Shown here piece after piece: positions 1-11,536 of a stretch of DNA of 64,000 bases. This DNA comes from Bolinopsis microptera (Eukaryota > Ctenophora > Tentaculata > Lobata > Bolinopsidae): the NCBI RefSeq assembly GCF_026151205.1, contig NC_087081.1:15350340-15414339 (forward strand), in the 5' to 3' direction. Position 1 is the first letter of the stretch. Each line of letters begins with the position of its first letter. Position numbers and translations under genes: made by a program. The notes beneath the pieces are model-generated. The model was not told the origin of the DNA, searched no databases, and saw nothing but the letters and a program-made list of their open reading frames with translations.

Positions 1-40
1 ACGCAACCCAAATAAATTATTACAGCATACAGTGATCGAT

Positions 41-236
41 GTAATTTATCGAAACCTATTACAATTCGTATAACTATAAGCCGTGAATGAATGAGAAAAG
101 CGAGCGACCGATTTCATTCTCGGTATCATTTTGCATTTGAAAACGGTCAATCAAATTAATATCATTTCCTTTTGTTTGGGAAAGAGAGATACTGGCAGCG
201 GTCCACTCTACCCATGATTATGGGTTTTGGTCAAAT
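41..236. mobile_element. Half of a palindromic foldback MITE
   Basis: This is the right half of the foldback element seen whole at 1700-2028 and 9098-9427. It carries the same internal motif (cgaccgatttcattctcggt) and the same terminus (atgattatgggttttggtc). It is slightly diverged, with an internal change near 136-150. The left half is missing or lies before the window. No coding capacity is visible. Confidence 0.75.
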
Positions 237-1699
237 ATAATATAGTATATAGCCATAGTTGTCCAAAGTAAGTCGTAAGGGTGGTCATTTCACTTGATGG
301 CCCTGCTGCAGCGCAGCAGGGTGGAATTATTTGCATTGCGTATTACTATAATTGTTATCTTACAATTACATGTCACATTTCTTAATTACTAGAGCCTAAA
401 TTTAGATAATTTAAAGGTTATTTCTGTCTTTGGCGCAGTACAGGCCGTGAACACTGCGATCCGATTAAATAACGGAGAGATTTTTTTAAAAAACCGCGCG
501 CTCGTTATTTGTGATTGATTGCGTGCATGAGCCTTTGTAACAGAGCTTATTAGTAGAAGCTCTTACGGGCAAAAAGACGTGTTTTCTGCTACGAGTTTAG
601 AGACCTAACCGCTAATTAAACATAATAGTATGATGTCTAAGGATCGATAATATGTTAAGAAGTATAAATTTGGCCTTATTAGTCACGTGCTATACCAATG
701 CACGTTTTAAACTTTGACGGTCTATTACTCTAAGGCAAATAAAGTAATTATATTCATATTTTGTCAGCAATAAGATCACATTATTTTCTATTTGGTGTGA
801 AAATATGAGCTAGAACGGACATAATTTCGCTGAGTTATAGCTGTTTGAAATTTATGATGAACGCGCGGGTGCCAATTGATAACAACTAAATGCTTTTGCG
901 CGTAGTGCGCGTCGAAAATTTGGCAAAAACGCTTGCAGAGTGACAATATTCAAACTTCGATAAATTATATGAAGTGGGTACTTCTCGGAAAGGAAAAATT
1001 TAGACAAACACGATGTGACTATTTTTGAGTTGATTTAATACAACTGCAAAAACTTATTCAAACTTCAAGCAAAAAGTCAAAATTTTTACTTTTTGGATTT
1101 TTACCTGCGCTAAAATAGAGGGATTTGTTTTATTTTTTACCATCTTGTGCGGCTGTCTTTAAGCTATCTTAATTCGTGCAATTTTTGTCGACATGCCAAC
1201 AAAATTAACTTGCCCAAATTATCAAAAAACATGGTTTTTTGGCCTATTTTTGGCCCCAAAATCGGTTTTTTGCGATTTTAACCGCGCTAACTCAGTCCAA
1301 TCATTTTGAAACTGCACTTTTAATCGATTCTACGGTCAACAAGAATTGCGCCGGTTAGCGGACGCTAGATTTCCATCGACCGTACTCGTAGGCATTACCT
1401 TTTAAAATTTAAAATTACAATTTACAAAAGCCATGTGAAGGAATGGTTGAAATCCGTATTAGGTAATCATAATGTAACTCATAATAATATTTACGGTCCA
1501 TTTCGTATAAGTATAACAAATTAATCGCTCGACAATAATGTTCGACATGATATCAGCATCATAATTTGTTCAACAAAGGATGATGAATGATCATGATAAT
1601 TAATTACTCTGCACTCGACTGTCACGTAACTTTTTCAACTCGTTCTCTAGCTGGCCCTGAACGACTATTCGAAACCCTAACCTATTATTTGATATATTA

Positions 1700-2028
1700 A
1701 TTTGACCAAAACCCATAATCATGGGTAGAGTGTACCGCTGCCAGTGTCTCTCTTTTCCAAACAAAAGGAAATGATATTAATTTGAGGAACAGTCCGCTAA
1801 TGCAAATTGATACCGAGAATGAAATCGGTCGCTCGCTTTTTCAAATCAATAAGCTTTATTACAATTCGTAAGCCGTGATCGAATGGAAAAAGCGAGCGAC
1901 CGATTTCATTCTCGGTATCAATTTGCATTAGCGGACTGTTCCTCAAATTAATATCATTTCCTTTTGTTTGGAAAAGAGAGACACTGGCAGCGGTACACTC
2001 TACCCATGATTATGGGTTTTGGTCAAAT
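1700..2028. mobile_element. Palindromic foldback MITE
   Basis: An almost perfect inverted repeat of about 330 bases has ends ATTTGACCAAAACCCATAAT and the complement, arms of about 150 bases and a short loop near 1840-1875. Each arm has its own small hairpin (ACCGA..TCGGT). The second full copy is at 9098-9427 and half a copy is at the window start. Confidence 0.85.
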
Positions 2029-3476
2029 ATCATCTCTTTTTGATTATAATGTCAGGATAATTTACACAGCTAGTCGAAACTTTATTAACAAGGAGGTAAT
2101 TTCGACGATTTCGAAATTCTGCCTTTGAAAACGTTTCCTTGTGTTTAGTTAGGTATTTCTGTCGATAACCGACTGAATATGGCACTTTTTACTCATTCAA
2201 GTTGGCATTAAATTCATATATAATGCCATTTAAATATCGTGGAAAGCAGAATATATTCGAAATCACGAATGAGCAAATTTCTCACCTTTCGCACGTGCAA
2301 ACTTTGAGCGGACGTCGCGTGCGCATACAATATTGAATCACCGTAAATTTTTGCATAGTGGTATTTAATATATAGTTTGATAAGCATGCAAAGTTTCAGA
2401 AGATTTCAAAAAGAGCTTGGATCACAACGGGACTCCAAAGTTGATAAAAATCGTGAAAATCAAAATTTTTAGCGATTTTAGCTATTTTAAATGAATTTGG
2501 GCGTGTCCCCACGTGTGCAACTTTTCGATTTTTAACTTTAAAACTAGCCTATAACACAATTTACACCTTTAAGAAGCAAAATTGAGCTCCACAACCCAAG
2601 GGATGGCCCAACACCAGAGAATACTAATTCACAACTTTTGTGTTTTTATAAAATTATTCTTCAAAAAAGCACTAACTTCAATAGCAAATATCTTTATGAA
2701 GGAGCAAGGTAGGAAACTTTTCCGGTAGATTTTCGGAATGCTTGAACAATTATCTAAGATGAAAATGTCCTCAGATTTTGAATAAAATTACTCCTTAATA
2801 GTGTAAAATCGATTTAAAAAGTTGTTACTTTGTCAAAAGTCAAGTTTTAAAAACACTTAACTTGATGACGTCATCAAGTGATGATGATGACGTTAAATTA
2901 TTTTTCAATACAATGTAAACTAAAGCTTAAACAATTATCTTTAAAACCTGTGGTTCGAGATGACTGTATCGTTTATACTTTTGAATCTACGGACACTTAA
3001 ATGTAGGCTACAATTGACTGCAAAAAGCGTCTATACATATATATATATCTTCACGACAATCTGTTGTAAAACAGGGGTTCCAGAAAACCCACTTCCCGAT
3101 ACTCCTGAAACATGAAATTTTTTTTACAGTCGATTTGGACAAGGTCTAGACGCCCTGCAAAGTTTCAGATCTCTAACTCAATTTTAACATGGTTTTTAAG
3201 GCACCTGAATATGGCGATTTTGGGTTTTTTACCTAATTTCGTATAACATGCTGGCGCGTATTTTGCGCAAATTTCTTAAAAACCTCCATACAACTATTTC
3301 TTATTCCTGTCATCTTCAACATTGAATTAAAATGTTTTGAACTTAAATGTACCTGCTGAACTACTTTCGATGAGTCTTAATGCCTGGAAAACAATAAAGG
3401 GGATATAATCGTATAGGGGGTAAATAGTGTTGTGAATATAAGGGCGACGGTAATGCTTGCCAGCATTGTGATTCCA
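1700..3476 (+). mobile_element. Element X, copy 1 (1.77 kb)
   Basis: Its reverse complement forms 7657-9427, with matching ends: the MITE terminus (TTTGACCAAAACCC) on one side and gccagcattgtga on the other. The sequence is AT-rich, non-coding in both copies and has many small differences between them, so this pair is much older than the flanking duplication. The two copies face each other about 4.2 kb apart and could form a long hairpin, but each has its own insertion context. Confidence 0.75.
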
Positions 3477-4485
3477 ATTTTAGAACAATCTCGAAGATCG
3501 ACTGTAAAGTGATTAAGCACGCTCGTTCAACAATATAACGGATTATTAATAATCTTCATTTAACTGATTGGGATCTGAGTTCTGACACATGTAATTTTGC
3601 AATGATCTTTCTAATTTCTAATTTCTAATAGCATTATCGGGAGCCAAGTCGGTTGTTGCACCAATAACTCACAACAAAACGTGAAATTAGTATGTTATAC
3701 TTCAACTTGTAGTTGTACTTGTAGCGCATCAATGATCAACATTATTTATATTAAAATCCATTTAAAACAACAGAATAAATTATTGTAATTACATACGTAC
3801 GCTGACCCATGACCGTAAATGTTATGAAAACTTCAGTCAGCTTGGCGCCGCGCATTTGAAAGTGTAATACAATATTACAATCGTCAAATCGTGCAAACGT
3901 GTGCGGAGGGTAACCGTGGAGATGACACCATTACTGCTCCGCGCGCAGAGAAGATGCATTTAAATGGTTATGCGGAGGGTAATGCATGTTTTCCTTTGTG
4001 ACACAATTCATGACTCACGTGACACGAAAAACATACCTACCCACTATACCCGTCCTCAATTCCTACCACTTCTAACCATCTATTGCCTTTTTAAGGCGAT
4101 GGAAAAAATACGTCTAGTAAGGTGTATCTGGGGTCCCTAGCGTATCGAACAGACAATGCCCGTAAGAGCCTCTACTATATGTGAACGGTCGGTCCCCTCT
4201 ATTAGAAACGTTTATAATTATAAAGTCGATTTCGAGAGAATTTTGATAAAGACCCTCCCCGGCCCGGCCCCCGGCCTTCTCAATATATAAAATATAATAC
4301 AATAACATGTCACATAATTGAGTAGTCAAGTTGAATGAAACTTGTGCTACAAATTTTCACGCAGAACTGCGTACTGCTTAGTACTTTTAGTTTTATTCAT
4401 GCTTGAGCGGTGAATATAATGTTCACAGAGGCTCACGCACGCAATCAATCACAAATAACGATCGCGCGGTTTTTTAATCTCTCCA

Positions 4486-4545
4486 TTATGGGAGAAGATG
4501 TGATTTTTTGGCTTTGCAGATAAAAAATCACATTTTCTCCCATAA
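4486..4545. repeat. Strong hairpin
   Basis: TTATGGGAGAAGATGTGATT and its near-exact complement are separated by about 18 bases (stem about 22 bp). The same hairpin lies at 32254-32313, where the one mismatch inside the stem (gaagatg/gaaaatg) is restored to pairing. It lies at the edge of the foldback element and has no following T run, so it is probably a repeat feature rather than a terminator. Confidence 0.6.
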
Positions 4546-5222
4546 CTTCAAAGGGAAGCATTTTAGGGTGTTTTGTTGTTCATAACTTATATATAAATGT
4601 GCTAGTTGCGGTTGTTTTGCACCCTTCAAAACGTCACTAGCACATTCCTATCAAAATTTAAGAAAAATCTGTAAATATTAAAAACGAAAAATTTGCCTAA
4701 ATTTGTTGTTTGGCTTTGAGGTCCAATAGATCAGAAGGTGAATGAGTAAAAACATTTTTGAGGGCATCAAAAACTGCGCCAGAATTCAGAGAACAATTTG
4801 ATGTCAAGCATCAAATAATCCGATCTTCCCTGACTGACTTTTTGTTAAAATAAGCCTGAAAAGGACAATTTTAGCTTTTTGACTTTAAAAATTCATAACA
4901 CACCAGCCTTTATAGATACGATATCAAGATTTTACACACACCTTGACATAGATGTGAATAAACGGCGAGCAAAATTTCAATCTGATACCGCAAGAAATGA
5001 TTAACTTATAGCGTCTCAAACACAAAATAATTTTTTCCGAAAATTGCACTCTTAACCAGGAAACGCTCGATTACAAAAATAGGTATTCTCAAAATATTCT
5101 TTTTTGGTGTGGAAACGGTGCGCTAGAAGGTCACTGAACTGCCTATGAGGTCATTTGGTCTGGACGGCACAAACCACTGTTTTGATTCACGATGTCAATC
5201 CTTCGCAGCTCGGTGAGGCACA

Positions 5223-5534
5223 GTGGTGCATCTCGCCGATCTACCGAATTGGTTGCGAGAAGATATATTTGATGCGCGGCGCGACCCAGTAGTGCATCGC
5301 GCTACAAACCACTGTTTTGGTGTATGCCCCCTTAAGGAGCTCCAGAATATCGCGATCTCACCAACAACTAGCAAACAAGATTCCTTGAATGAAGACACGA
5401 AGAAACCTACGCTAGATATGACACCCTCTAACAACATAGAAGAGAGCAAGACGGAACAGAATATGAACCTAAAAACTCCCCCAACAGTTGTCCAGGTCAC
5501 TTCGGCAGGAGACAGTTTATTAATATTATTATAG
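5223..5534 (+). CDS. Unrecognised 103-codon frame
   Basis: An open frame of 103 codons starts at ATG 5223 and ends at 5534. It is mildly charged in the middle (a Ser/Thr/Lys/Glu-rich stretch) and starts MVHLADLPNWLREDIF. The duplicate at 32993-33304 keeps the frame with one Thr-to-Pro change, but the duplication is so recent that this says nothing about selection. No domain is recognised. The antisense frame of similar length is a shadow. It may be the end of a degraded gene or chance. Confidence 0.2.
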   Translation: MVHLADLPNWLREDIFDARRDPVVHRATNHCFGVCPLKELQNIAISPTTSKQDSLNEDTKKPTLDMTPSNNIEESKTEQNMNLKTPPTVVQVTSAGDSLLILL

Positions 5535-6447
5535 AGTACTCAGTATTATACATTTTATCATTGTAACCCAATAATCCTTAACAAAAGCTTTTTAGAACAA
5601 TCTCGAAGATCGATTGCAAAGTAATTTAGCACGCTCGCAAAACTTAATACTTTCACGTTTTACGTTTTAATACTTTTAATACTACTATATAACAAATAAT
5701 TTGAGGGACAGGATGGATTACTGAGGGGCACTGTGTTAAGGTGATTTAAGTGGGTCCCAATCCCTACCGAGCATTGATCTTCTTTGTGTCATGCCTATTG
5801 CCTATGTTCTGTAGGGTTCAATTGATGTCGGCCAAATAAAGTCCGATTACGCTGGCTCATTGATCAGATATAAAGCGTATATTATTGCCCACGTTAAGGG
5901 GCCTGTTAATAATTTATTAAATTATTAGCTATTTTAGATTTAATAATAATAATAATTGATCAGAGGCAAACTTGATTCAGAACGAGAAAGGGTAAAATGT
6001 GATAATGATTAACTGGTCCAATTGGGCGCAATCCCCCCACAGATTACAATCGTGTCACCTTATTATTTTTAAGGCAGCATGTATAATGTATAATTTCTAA
6101 CCGTGGCTAATGCGACTAAGGAGTAAGGACCATGTGCGATAGACGATAGAATTAGACTATTATTAATATTAACAATGTAATATACTTGGTAGTCGCCAAG
6201 GCTCAAACGTTGGACGAGATGCAAGTTGCAGCGTTAGACTCGATGTTTAACTTATCAACTTATTAATAACCCAACAGTTGAAACTCATCAAAGTTAAACT
6301 TGTATAATTTATTGTTTTCCTAACCTCCATACCGTTAAGTTAATGAATCATATTATCAACAATTAACTGAGTAGGCGATGGGGAGCCGGAGAGCTGTGTT
6401 ACAATAGCAAATAGAACATGACATGATATATGCGAGTTCGTTTTATA

Positions 6448-7148
6448 TAGGGTTGCCAACCGATATTACCGGCCGATAATTATCGGCGATAATTTCCCAA
6501 AAACCGTTCTCGATTATCGCGATAATTTTCGATAATTATCGCGATAATCAACCAATTTTTATTATGGTAAAATGGCCACATTTAGCATAATTTTCAAATC
6601 TATTTCTCTGTTTGTATTAACTAAAGTTGAAACCCAGTGCTAGCATAATTTGCAGTGTGATACTGATGGTATGCTGACGTGCTGTGTAGTATGTAATGTG
6701 TATGAATTTGTGGCAGTGAAAATTGAAATGTTGCGTTATCGCATCTAATAAGTAACTTGGTAGCTATTATATGGTCCGCCCGTATTCACACTCCGACCTG
6801 AGTTTAGTCATTTTCCGATACGAGATTGGGGACGGGTTCTATAAACAAACAAACAAACAACAAACATATTATGGTTTGTTAAATTAGCACGGAAGGGAAC
6901 TCAGACTGCAACGAGACTACAAAACCTGTTGGAGCTCAGTGTGTAGTATTTTGGAGAGATATGACCGGATAACTGATGCAGTGCACGGAATTTTAGATGA
7001 CTTGGAGCTAGGCAATCTAAAGCTGGATGCAGGAGATCAGAGACTGAGTTAGCTATAGACATAACCAAGACTCTCGCACCGTTCAAGAATGTAACTGAGT
7101 TTTTGTGTAAAAGAGAAAGCATGCTCGCTCAAGCAGTAGTGATTATTT
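6448..7148 (+). pseudogene. hAT transposon relic with transposase fragment
   Basis: The relic starts with a hAT-type terminus (tagggttgccaaccgatatt) followed by subterminal repeats rich in cgataattatcgcgataat. At about 6885-7130 the plus strand encodes, with frame breaks, a hAT transposase segment: LQRDYKT.WSSVC.(I/M)LERY, then DAVHGILDDLEL, then DITKTLAPFKNVTEFLCKRE. These correspond to the central part of hAT transposases upstream of the dimerisation domain. The catalytic core before it and the C-terminus after it are absent. Relatives are at 10720-11536, 34156-34856 and 36227-36925. Confidence 0.75.
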
Positions 7149-7655
7149 AGTTTATTGACAGTAATTAAGCTCGGGAAAATGGGTCAAACTTAATCCTTGT
7201 CATGTCCACCTGTAGGTTCCACCAGGATCTCGAATTTATAACGTTCATTAGTATAATAGTATAGTGACACTCGAAAACCACGAACTTTAGTACGTAAATC
7301 GTCCGATATTTAGTAAGAAGAGAAGCAATTTGGTTTACAATAGTTCAAAGCTATCAAGATAAGCTCGAAATGATTCGACTTCGGATGAAATCTACTGGAA
7401 ATCCATTCATCACGGACTTGAATCAAGATAGGATTTCTATCGTGGGAATAGCTACCAGAGCTGAGGTATGGAACTATGATCATTATTTGTTATTAGAAAC
7501 CCTGGCACCGATCATATCCGGTGGTTTTACATTTACGAGCCGACTAGCTCCTAGACACCTATTGACAGCCTGACAGGGTGGCTCACTCAAATTTGAACTG
7601 CGACACGTCCAAATTCCATGGTAAATTGGGGTTTTGACTTTTGATGTAGTAACCA
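7149..7655 (-). repeat. Repeat family B, truncated copy
   Basis: This is the reverse complement of parts of 53498-53699 and 51900-52146, beginning agtttattgacagtaattaagc. It is cut at 7655 by the insertion of element X; the uninterrupted sequence continues in the duplicate at 35357-35737. No TIR, LTR or coding sequence was found in the family. Confidence 0.7.
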
Positions 7656-7656
7656 G

Positions 7657-9427
7657 ATCACAATGCTGGCAAGCATAACCGTTGCCCTTATATTCACAAC
7701 ACTATGTACCCCCTATACTATTATATCCCCTTTATTGTTTTCCAGGCATTAAGACTCATCGAAAGTAGTTCAGCAGGTATATTTAAGTTCAAAACATTCT
7801 AATTCAATGTTAAAGATGACAGGAATAAGAAATAGTTATGTGGAGGTTTTTAAGAAATTTGCGCAAAATACGCGCCAGCATGTTATACGAAATTAGGTAA
7901 AAAACCCAAAATCGCCATATTCAGGTGCCTTAAAAACCATGTTAAAATCGAGTTAGAGATCTGAAACTTTGCAGAGCGTCTAGACCTTGTCCAAATCGAC
8001 TGTAAAAAAAATTTCATGTTGCAGGAGTATCGGGAAGTGGGTTTTCTGGAACCCCTGTTTTACAACAGATTGTCGTGAAGCTATATATATATATATAGTA
8101 TAGACGCTTTTGCAGTAAATTGTAGCCTACATTTAAGTGTCCGTAGATTCAAAAGTATAAAAGATACAGTCATTTCGAACCACAGGTTTTAAAGATAATT
8201 GTTTATACTTTAGTTTACATTATATCGAAAAATAATTTATCGTCATCATCATCACTTGATGACGTCATCAATTTAAGTGTTTTTAAAACTTGATTTTTGA
8301 CAAAATAACAACTTTTCAAATCGATTTTAAAGCATTAAGGAGTAATTTTATTCAAAATCTGAGGACATTTTCATCTTAGATAATTGTTCAAGCATTCTGA
8401 AAATCTACCGGAAAGTTTTCCTACCTTGCTCCTTCATAAAGATATTCGCTATTGAAGTTTGTGCTTTTTTGAAGAATAATTTTATAAAAACACAAAAGTT
8501 GTGAATTAGTATTCTCTGGTGTTGGGCCATCCCTTGGGTTGTGGAGCTCAATTTTGCTTCCTAAAGGTCTAAATTGTGTTATAGGCTAGTTTTAAAGTTG
8601 AAAATCGAAAAGTTGCACACGTGGGGACACGCCCAAATTGATTTAAAATAGCTAAAATCACTAAAAATTGTTATTTTCACGATTTTTACCAACTTTGGAG
8701 TCCCGTTGTGATCCAAGTTCTTTTTGAAATCTTCTGAAACTTTTCATGCTTATCAAACTATATATTAAATAACACTATGCAAAAATTTATGGTGATTCAA
8801 TATTTTATGCGCACGCAACGTCCGCTCAAAGTTTGCACGTGCGAAAGGTGAGAATTTTGCTCATTCGTGATTTCGAATATATTCTGCTTTCCCACGATAT
8901 TAAAATGGCATTATATATGAATTTAATGCCAACTTGAATGAGTAAAAAGTGCTATATTCAGTCTGTTATTGACAGATATGCCTACCTAAACACAAGGAAA
9001 CGTTTTCAAAGGTAAAATTTCGAAATCGTTGAAATTACCTCCTTATTAAGTTTCGACTGTGTAAATTATCCTGACATTATAATCAAAAAGAGATGATATT
9101 TGACCAAAACCCATAATCATGGGTAGAGTGAACCGCTGCCAGTGTCTCTCTTTTCCAAACAAAAGAAAATGATATTAATTTGAGGAACCGTCCGCAAATG
9201 CAAATTGATACCGAGAATGAAATCGGTCGCTCGCTTTTCCCATTCATTCACGGCTTACGTATTGTAATAAAGCTTATTGAATGGGAAAAGCGAGCGACCG
9301 ATTTCATTCTCGGTATCAATTTGCATTTGCGGACGGTTCCTCAAATTAATATCATTTTCTTTTGTTTGGAAAAGAGAGACACTGGCAGCGGTTCACTCTA
9401 CCCATGATTATGGGTTTTGGTCAAATA
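7657..9427 (-). mobile_element. Element X, copy 2 (inverted), ending in a MITE
   Basis: This is the reverse complement of 1700-3476. The junction at 7655/7657 falls inside a repeat that is uninterrupted in the duplicate at 35357 (ccagattcattaatc), so the insertion at this place postdates or is absent from the other copy. The MITE part is 9098-9427. Confidence 0.75.
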
Positions 9428-9429
9428 TT

Positions 9430-10260
9430 ATATAATCAATTTTCGGAAAAATTTTGCAATACTTTTACAGCCAAGCCATGATAATTTTGTCCGCCATAAA
9501 GTGACAAAATGAATCATATAACAGTAAACATATAATACTTAATCGATTTTTGAAATGTTGATTATTGATTCATTACCTTTACTTTCAAAATGTCTTTTCA
9601 ACTTGATCATTACGTATGATTCAATTATCACACTTAAAGGAAATTACATATTTGGTAGCCAGATTTGTGTGATTTTAGAATCATTAAAGCACCAAGATCA
9701 AAAATTATGCTCAAAGGCCTTCAATATAGGATAAGCTTAGACATGGATTTCAAAAATCACATAATACGAATCATAGAATGATATAAATTGTCATAATCTG
9801 CACTTAATTTTAAGGCTTACTATAGTGTGACTTAATAGCGAAACCTTTAACGAAATATGTGATTTTGAACTCATATTAACTGGTTTAATACTATTTAATA
9901 CTATTTTTACCCTAAAAAAAAATGATAGAAAGCCAATAAACACGTAAGATGAATTCAATAATCACTGCTCAAAATAGGCCTCATTTCCAACGTTTTTAAG
10001 TTGTGATTTTTGAATCCATTTTGGCACCTAATAACAATTTCGAGATAGACATTCCATTCCTTACATTCATTAATAATCACCATATCAATTTTGGCGTCTT
10101 TGTGAATAGTACTTTTCAGATTATACTAGTGTTGATTTCATCTTGCATGTCTAATTGTGTGATATTTGAATCATTAGGCTACACAAATAACGATAACTTC
10201 CTGTAATATAAGCACTAGAGACTCCGTGATTTCGGATCATGAAATTTAAATGAATTTGCT
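9430..10260. other. AT-rich non-coding stretch with a loosely recurring motif
   Basis: No gene is seen. A motif like gtgattttt-gaatcatt recurs with changes at about 9501, 9668, 9855, 9995, 10157 and 10220, roughly every 60-190 bases, suggesting an old decayed tandem repeat. The short open frame 10003-10206 lies in it and is not supported. Confidence 0.4.
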
Positions 10261-10544
10261 AAAGTAAAGATTGATATAACAACCAACAAAGAACAATGAC
10301 TATTTTTAAAAACGCTTTAAAAAAATCAATCTCTAGTGCCACCTTTTTTTGAACGTGTTCCATTGATCTCATGCAGATGGCGCAGAGTGCCGGACCAAGT
10401 AACAGGTCACTGTTAGAACAGTGATTATTGAACGTAATGATAGATAACAACCGATACTAGAAGCAGTGGATCTAAATGTCACCTGTCAACCCGGGTGAAA
10501 TATTTACTTAAGCGTCCCAACGCTCCTGGCACAGTACATGTAGA

Positions 10545-10719
10545 AACCTGGTAGCACGGAAATTGGGTCAAACTTAAACGCCTATTGTCATATCCTCACT
10601 GTAGGTTTACTTAATGAATTTACAAAATTCACCAGTGTAGTAATTATAGTAATTGTATTGTTGACAACTTGAAAGTCCACGAACTTAAGTTGCTAAAGCT
10701 ATCAAGATTAGGTTACTAA
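10545..10719. repeat. Diverged end of repeat family B
   Basis: Sequence resembling 36060-36226 and, more distantly, 7160-7370 (gggtcaaactta, then gtaggtt, then aagctatcaagat). It directly precedes the hAT element, as at 36060-36226. Single-base indels against the other copies are frequent. Confidence 0.5.
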
Positions 10720-11536
10720 ATACTAACCGATATTATCGAGGAAATTTCCCAAAAATCTTTAATAGATTATCACGACATTTTCGAGAATTACCGCGATAAT
10801 CACCAATTTTTATTATGGTAAAATGGCCAAAATTTAACAATTTTTTGATCTTTTCTCTGTCTGTAAAGTTAAAACCCCAGTGCTACTGCGAGCATAATTT
10901 GGCAGTTGAGGTAGTGTGGCGTATGAATTTGTGGCAGTGAAGATTGAAATTTTTGCGGTATCGCATCTAGTACGTAACTTGGAGGTTGTATGTGTCAGAG
11001 ACGTATTTATTGTTGTTTATTGAAGCACGGAAATGAACTCAGACTGCAACGAGACTACAAAACCCCGTTGGAGCTCGGTGTGCAGTATGTTGGAAAGATA
11101 TAATCGGATCACGGAATGCAGTGCACACGGAAATTTTAGATGACTTGGAGCTCGGCTGGATGCAGGAGACAACTGAGTTAGCAAAGAGATTACCAAGACT
11201 CTCGCACCGTTCAAGACCATAGTTGGTTCGTTGCGTCTATTTTTTCGGAAAAGTGCGTGAATGAGTTCATTTTTTTTTCGTGCTTTTAAGTGCGTTCTCC
11301 GTGGGCAATTTTATACAATTAAAACAACAGATCATAAATATTAGCAAAAATTAAGGTACAAAAAGGTTGCAAGTAATCTTACTCTTAGCATAGGAAGCAT
11401 AATTCAAATATGCAGAGTGTATACCAATATTACGTGACAAATTAATCGCCGAAAACCGATAAAATTCCGCGATAGATTTTGAAAAAATTATCGATTAATC
11501 GCGATAAAAAAATGTTGTACCGTAATGGCACCCTAG
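10720..11536 (+). mobile_element. Non-autonomous hAT element with transposase remnant
   Basis: Both ends are visible here: the left terminal region with aaccgatattatcgagg and the right end ccgtaatggcaccctag, the complement of the tagggttgcca-type start. Inside, 11030-11220 holds the same degraded transposase stretch as 6885-7130 (KTPLELGV../LELGWMQ/ITKTLAPFKT). About 800 bases with frame breaks: not functional. Confidence 0.65.

Larger units (their letters stand above)
1583..3533. mobile_element. Block inserted inside the Helentron-like element
   Basis: The Helentron copy at 56235-57184 is continuous at the equivalent point. Here the sequence gttcaacaa occurs on both sides (about 1569-1577 and 3528-3536), resembling an 8-9 bp target duplication. 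The block contains element X. Its right end (agaacaatctcgaagatcga..gcacgctc) is repeated alone at 5594-5638, so that end belongs to a dispersed family. An 8-9 bp duplication would suit a hAT or Mutator-type element; the ends show no clear terminal inverted repeat. Confidence 0.45.
1339..4104 (-). mobile_element. Helentron-like non-autonomous element, copy 1
   Basis: Read on the minus strand it begins TTCCATCGCC and ends CAATTCTTGT. The duplicate at 31873/31874 is the uninserted site and shows insertion between two T residues of an oligo-T run, with no target duplication. An 11-base inverted repeat (TTTCCATCGCC/GGCGATGGAAA) is terminal at one end and about 40 bases inside the other. Hairpins lie near both ends (TAGCG..CGCTA; CCATC..GCC..GGC..GATGG). 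Asymmetric inverted repeats plus TT insertion are described for Helentrons/Helitron2. No Rep/helicase coding remains. It carries a nested insertion at about 1583-3533. Related copies lie at 56235-57184 and 57689-58949. Confidence 0.6.
470..4500. mobile_element. Foldback element, interrupted by the Helentron-like insertion
   Basis: Sequence at about 472-575 (gagagattttt, gcgcgctcgttatttgtg, aagctcttacgggc) reappears as its reverse complement at about 4158-4495. Without the 1339-4104 insertion the element is about 1.25 kb, as it stands in the other duplicate at 31010-32253. The ends look like inverted repeats ending in GGAGAGATT. The interior has no convincing reading frame. The class is undetermined. 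Confidence 0.55.
251..7655 (+). repeat. Large duplication, copy 1
   Basis: The blocks 251-1338 and 4105-7655 match 30786-35357 in order, in the same orientation and almost base for base, including AT-rich non-coding stretches. Copy 1 differs by the 2.77-kb insertion 1339-4104, about 100 extra bases near 5865-5965, and one rather than three copies of a short ggttctgtag repeat near 5815. Such similarity implies a very recent duplication, or two haplotypes joined during assembly. Confidence 0.9.

Noticed and set aside
5195-5500. Minus-strand 101-codon frame opposite the 103-codon frame
   Set aside because: Shadow of the other strand; hydrophobic run not followed by anything recognisable.
1700-9427. 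One 7.7-kb transposon with 1.77-kb terminal inverted repeats
   Set aside because: Each X copy has its own insertion context: the left lies inside the Helentron-like element (empty in relatives), the right inside repeat B (uninterrupted at 35357). They are two separate insertions.
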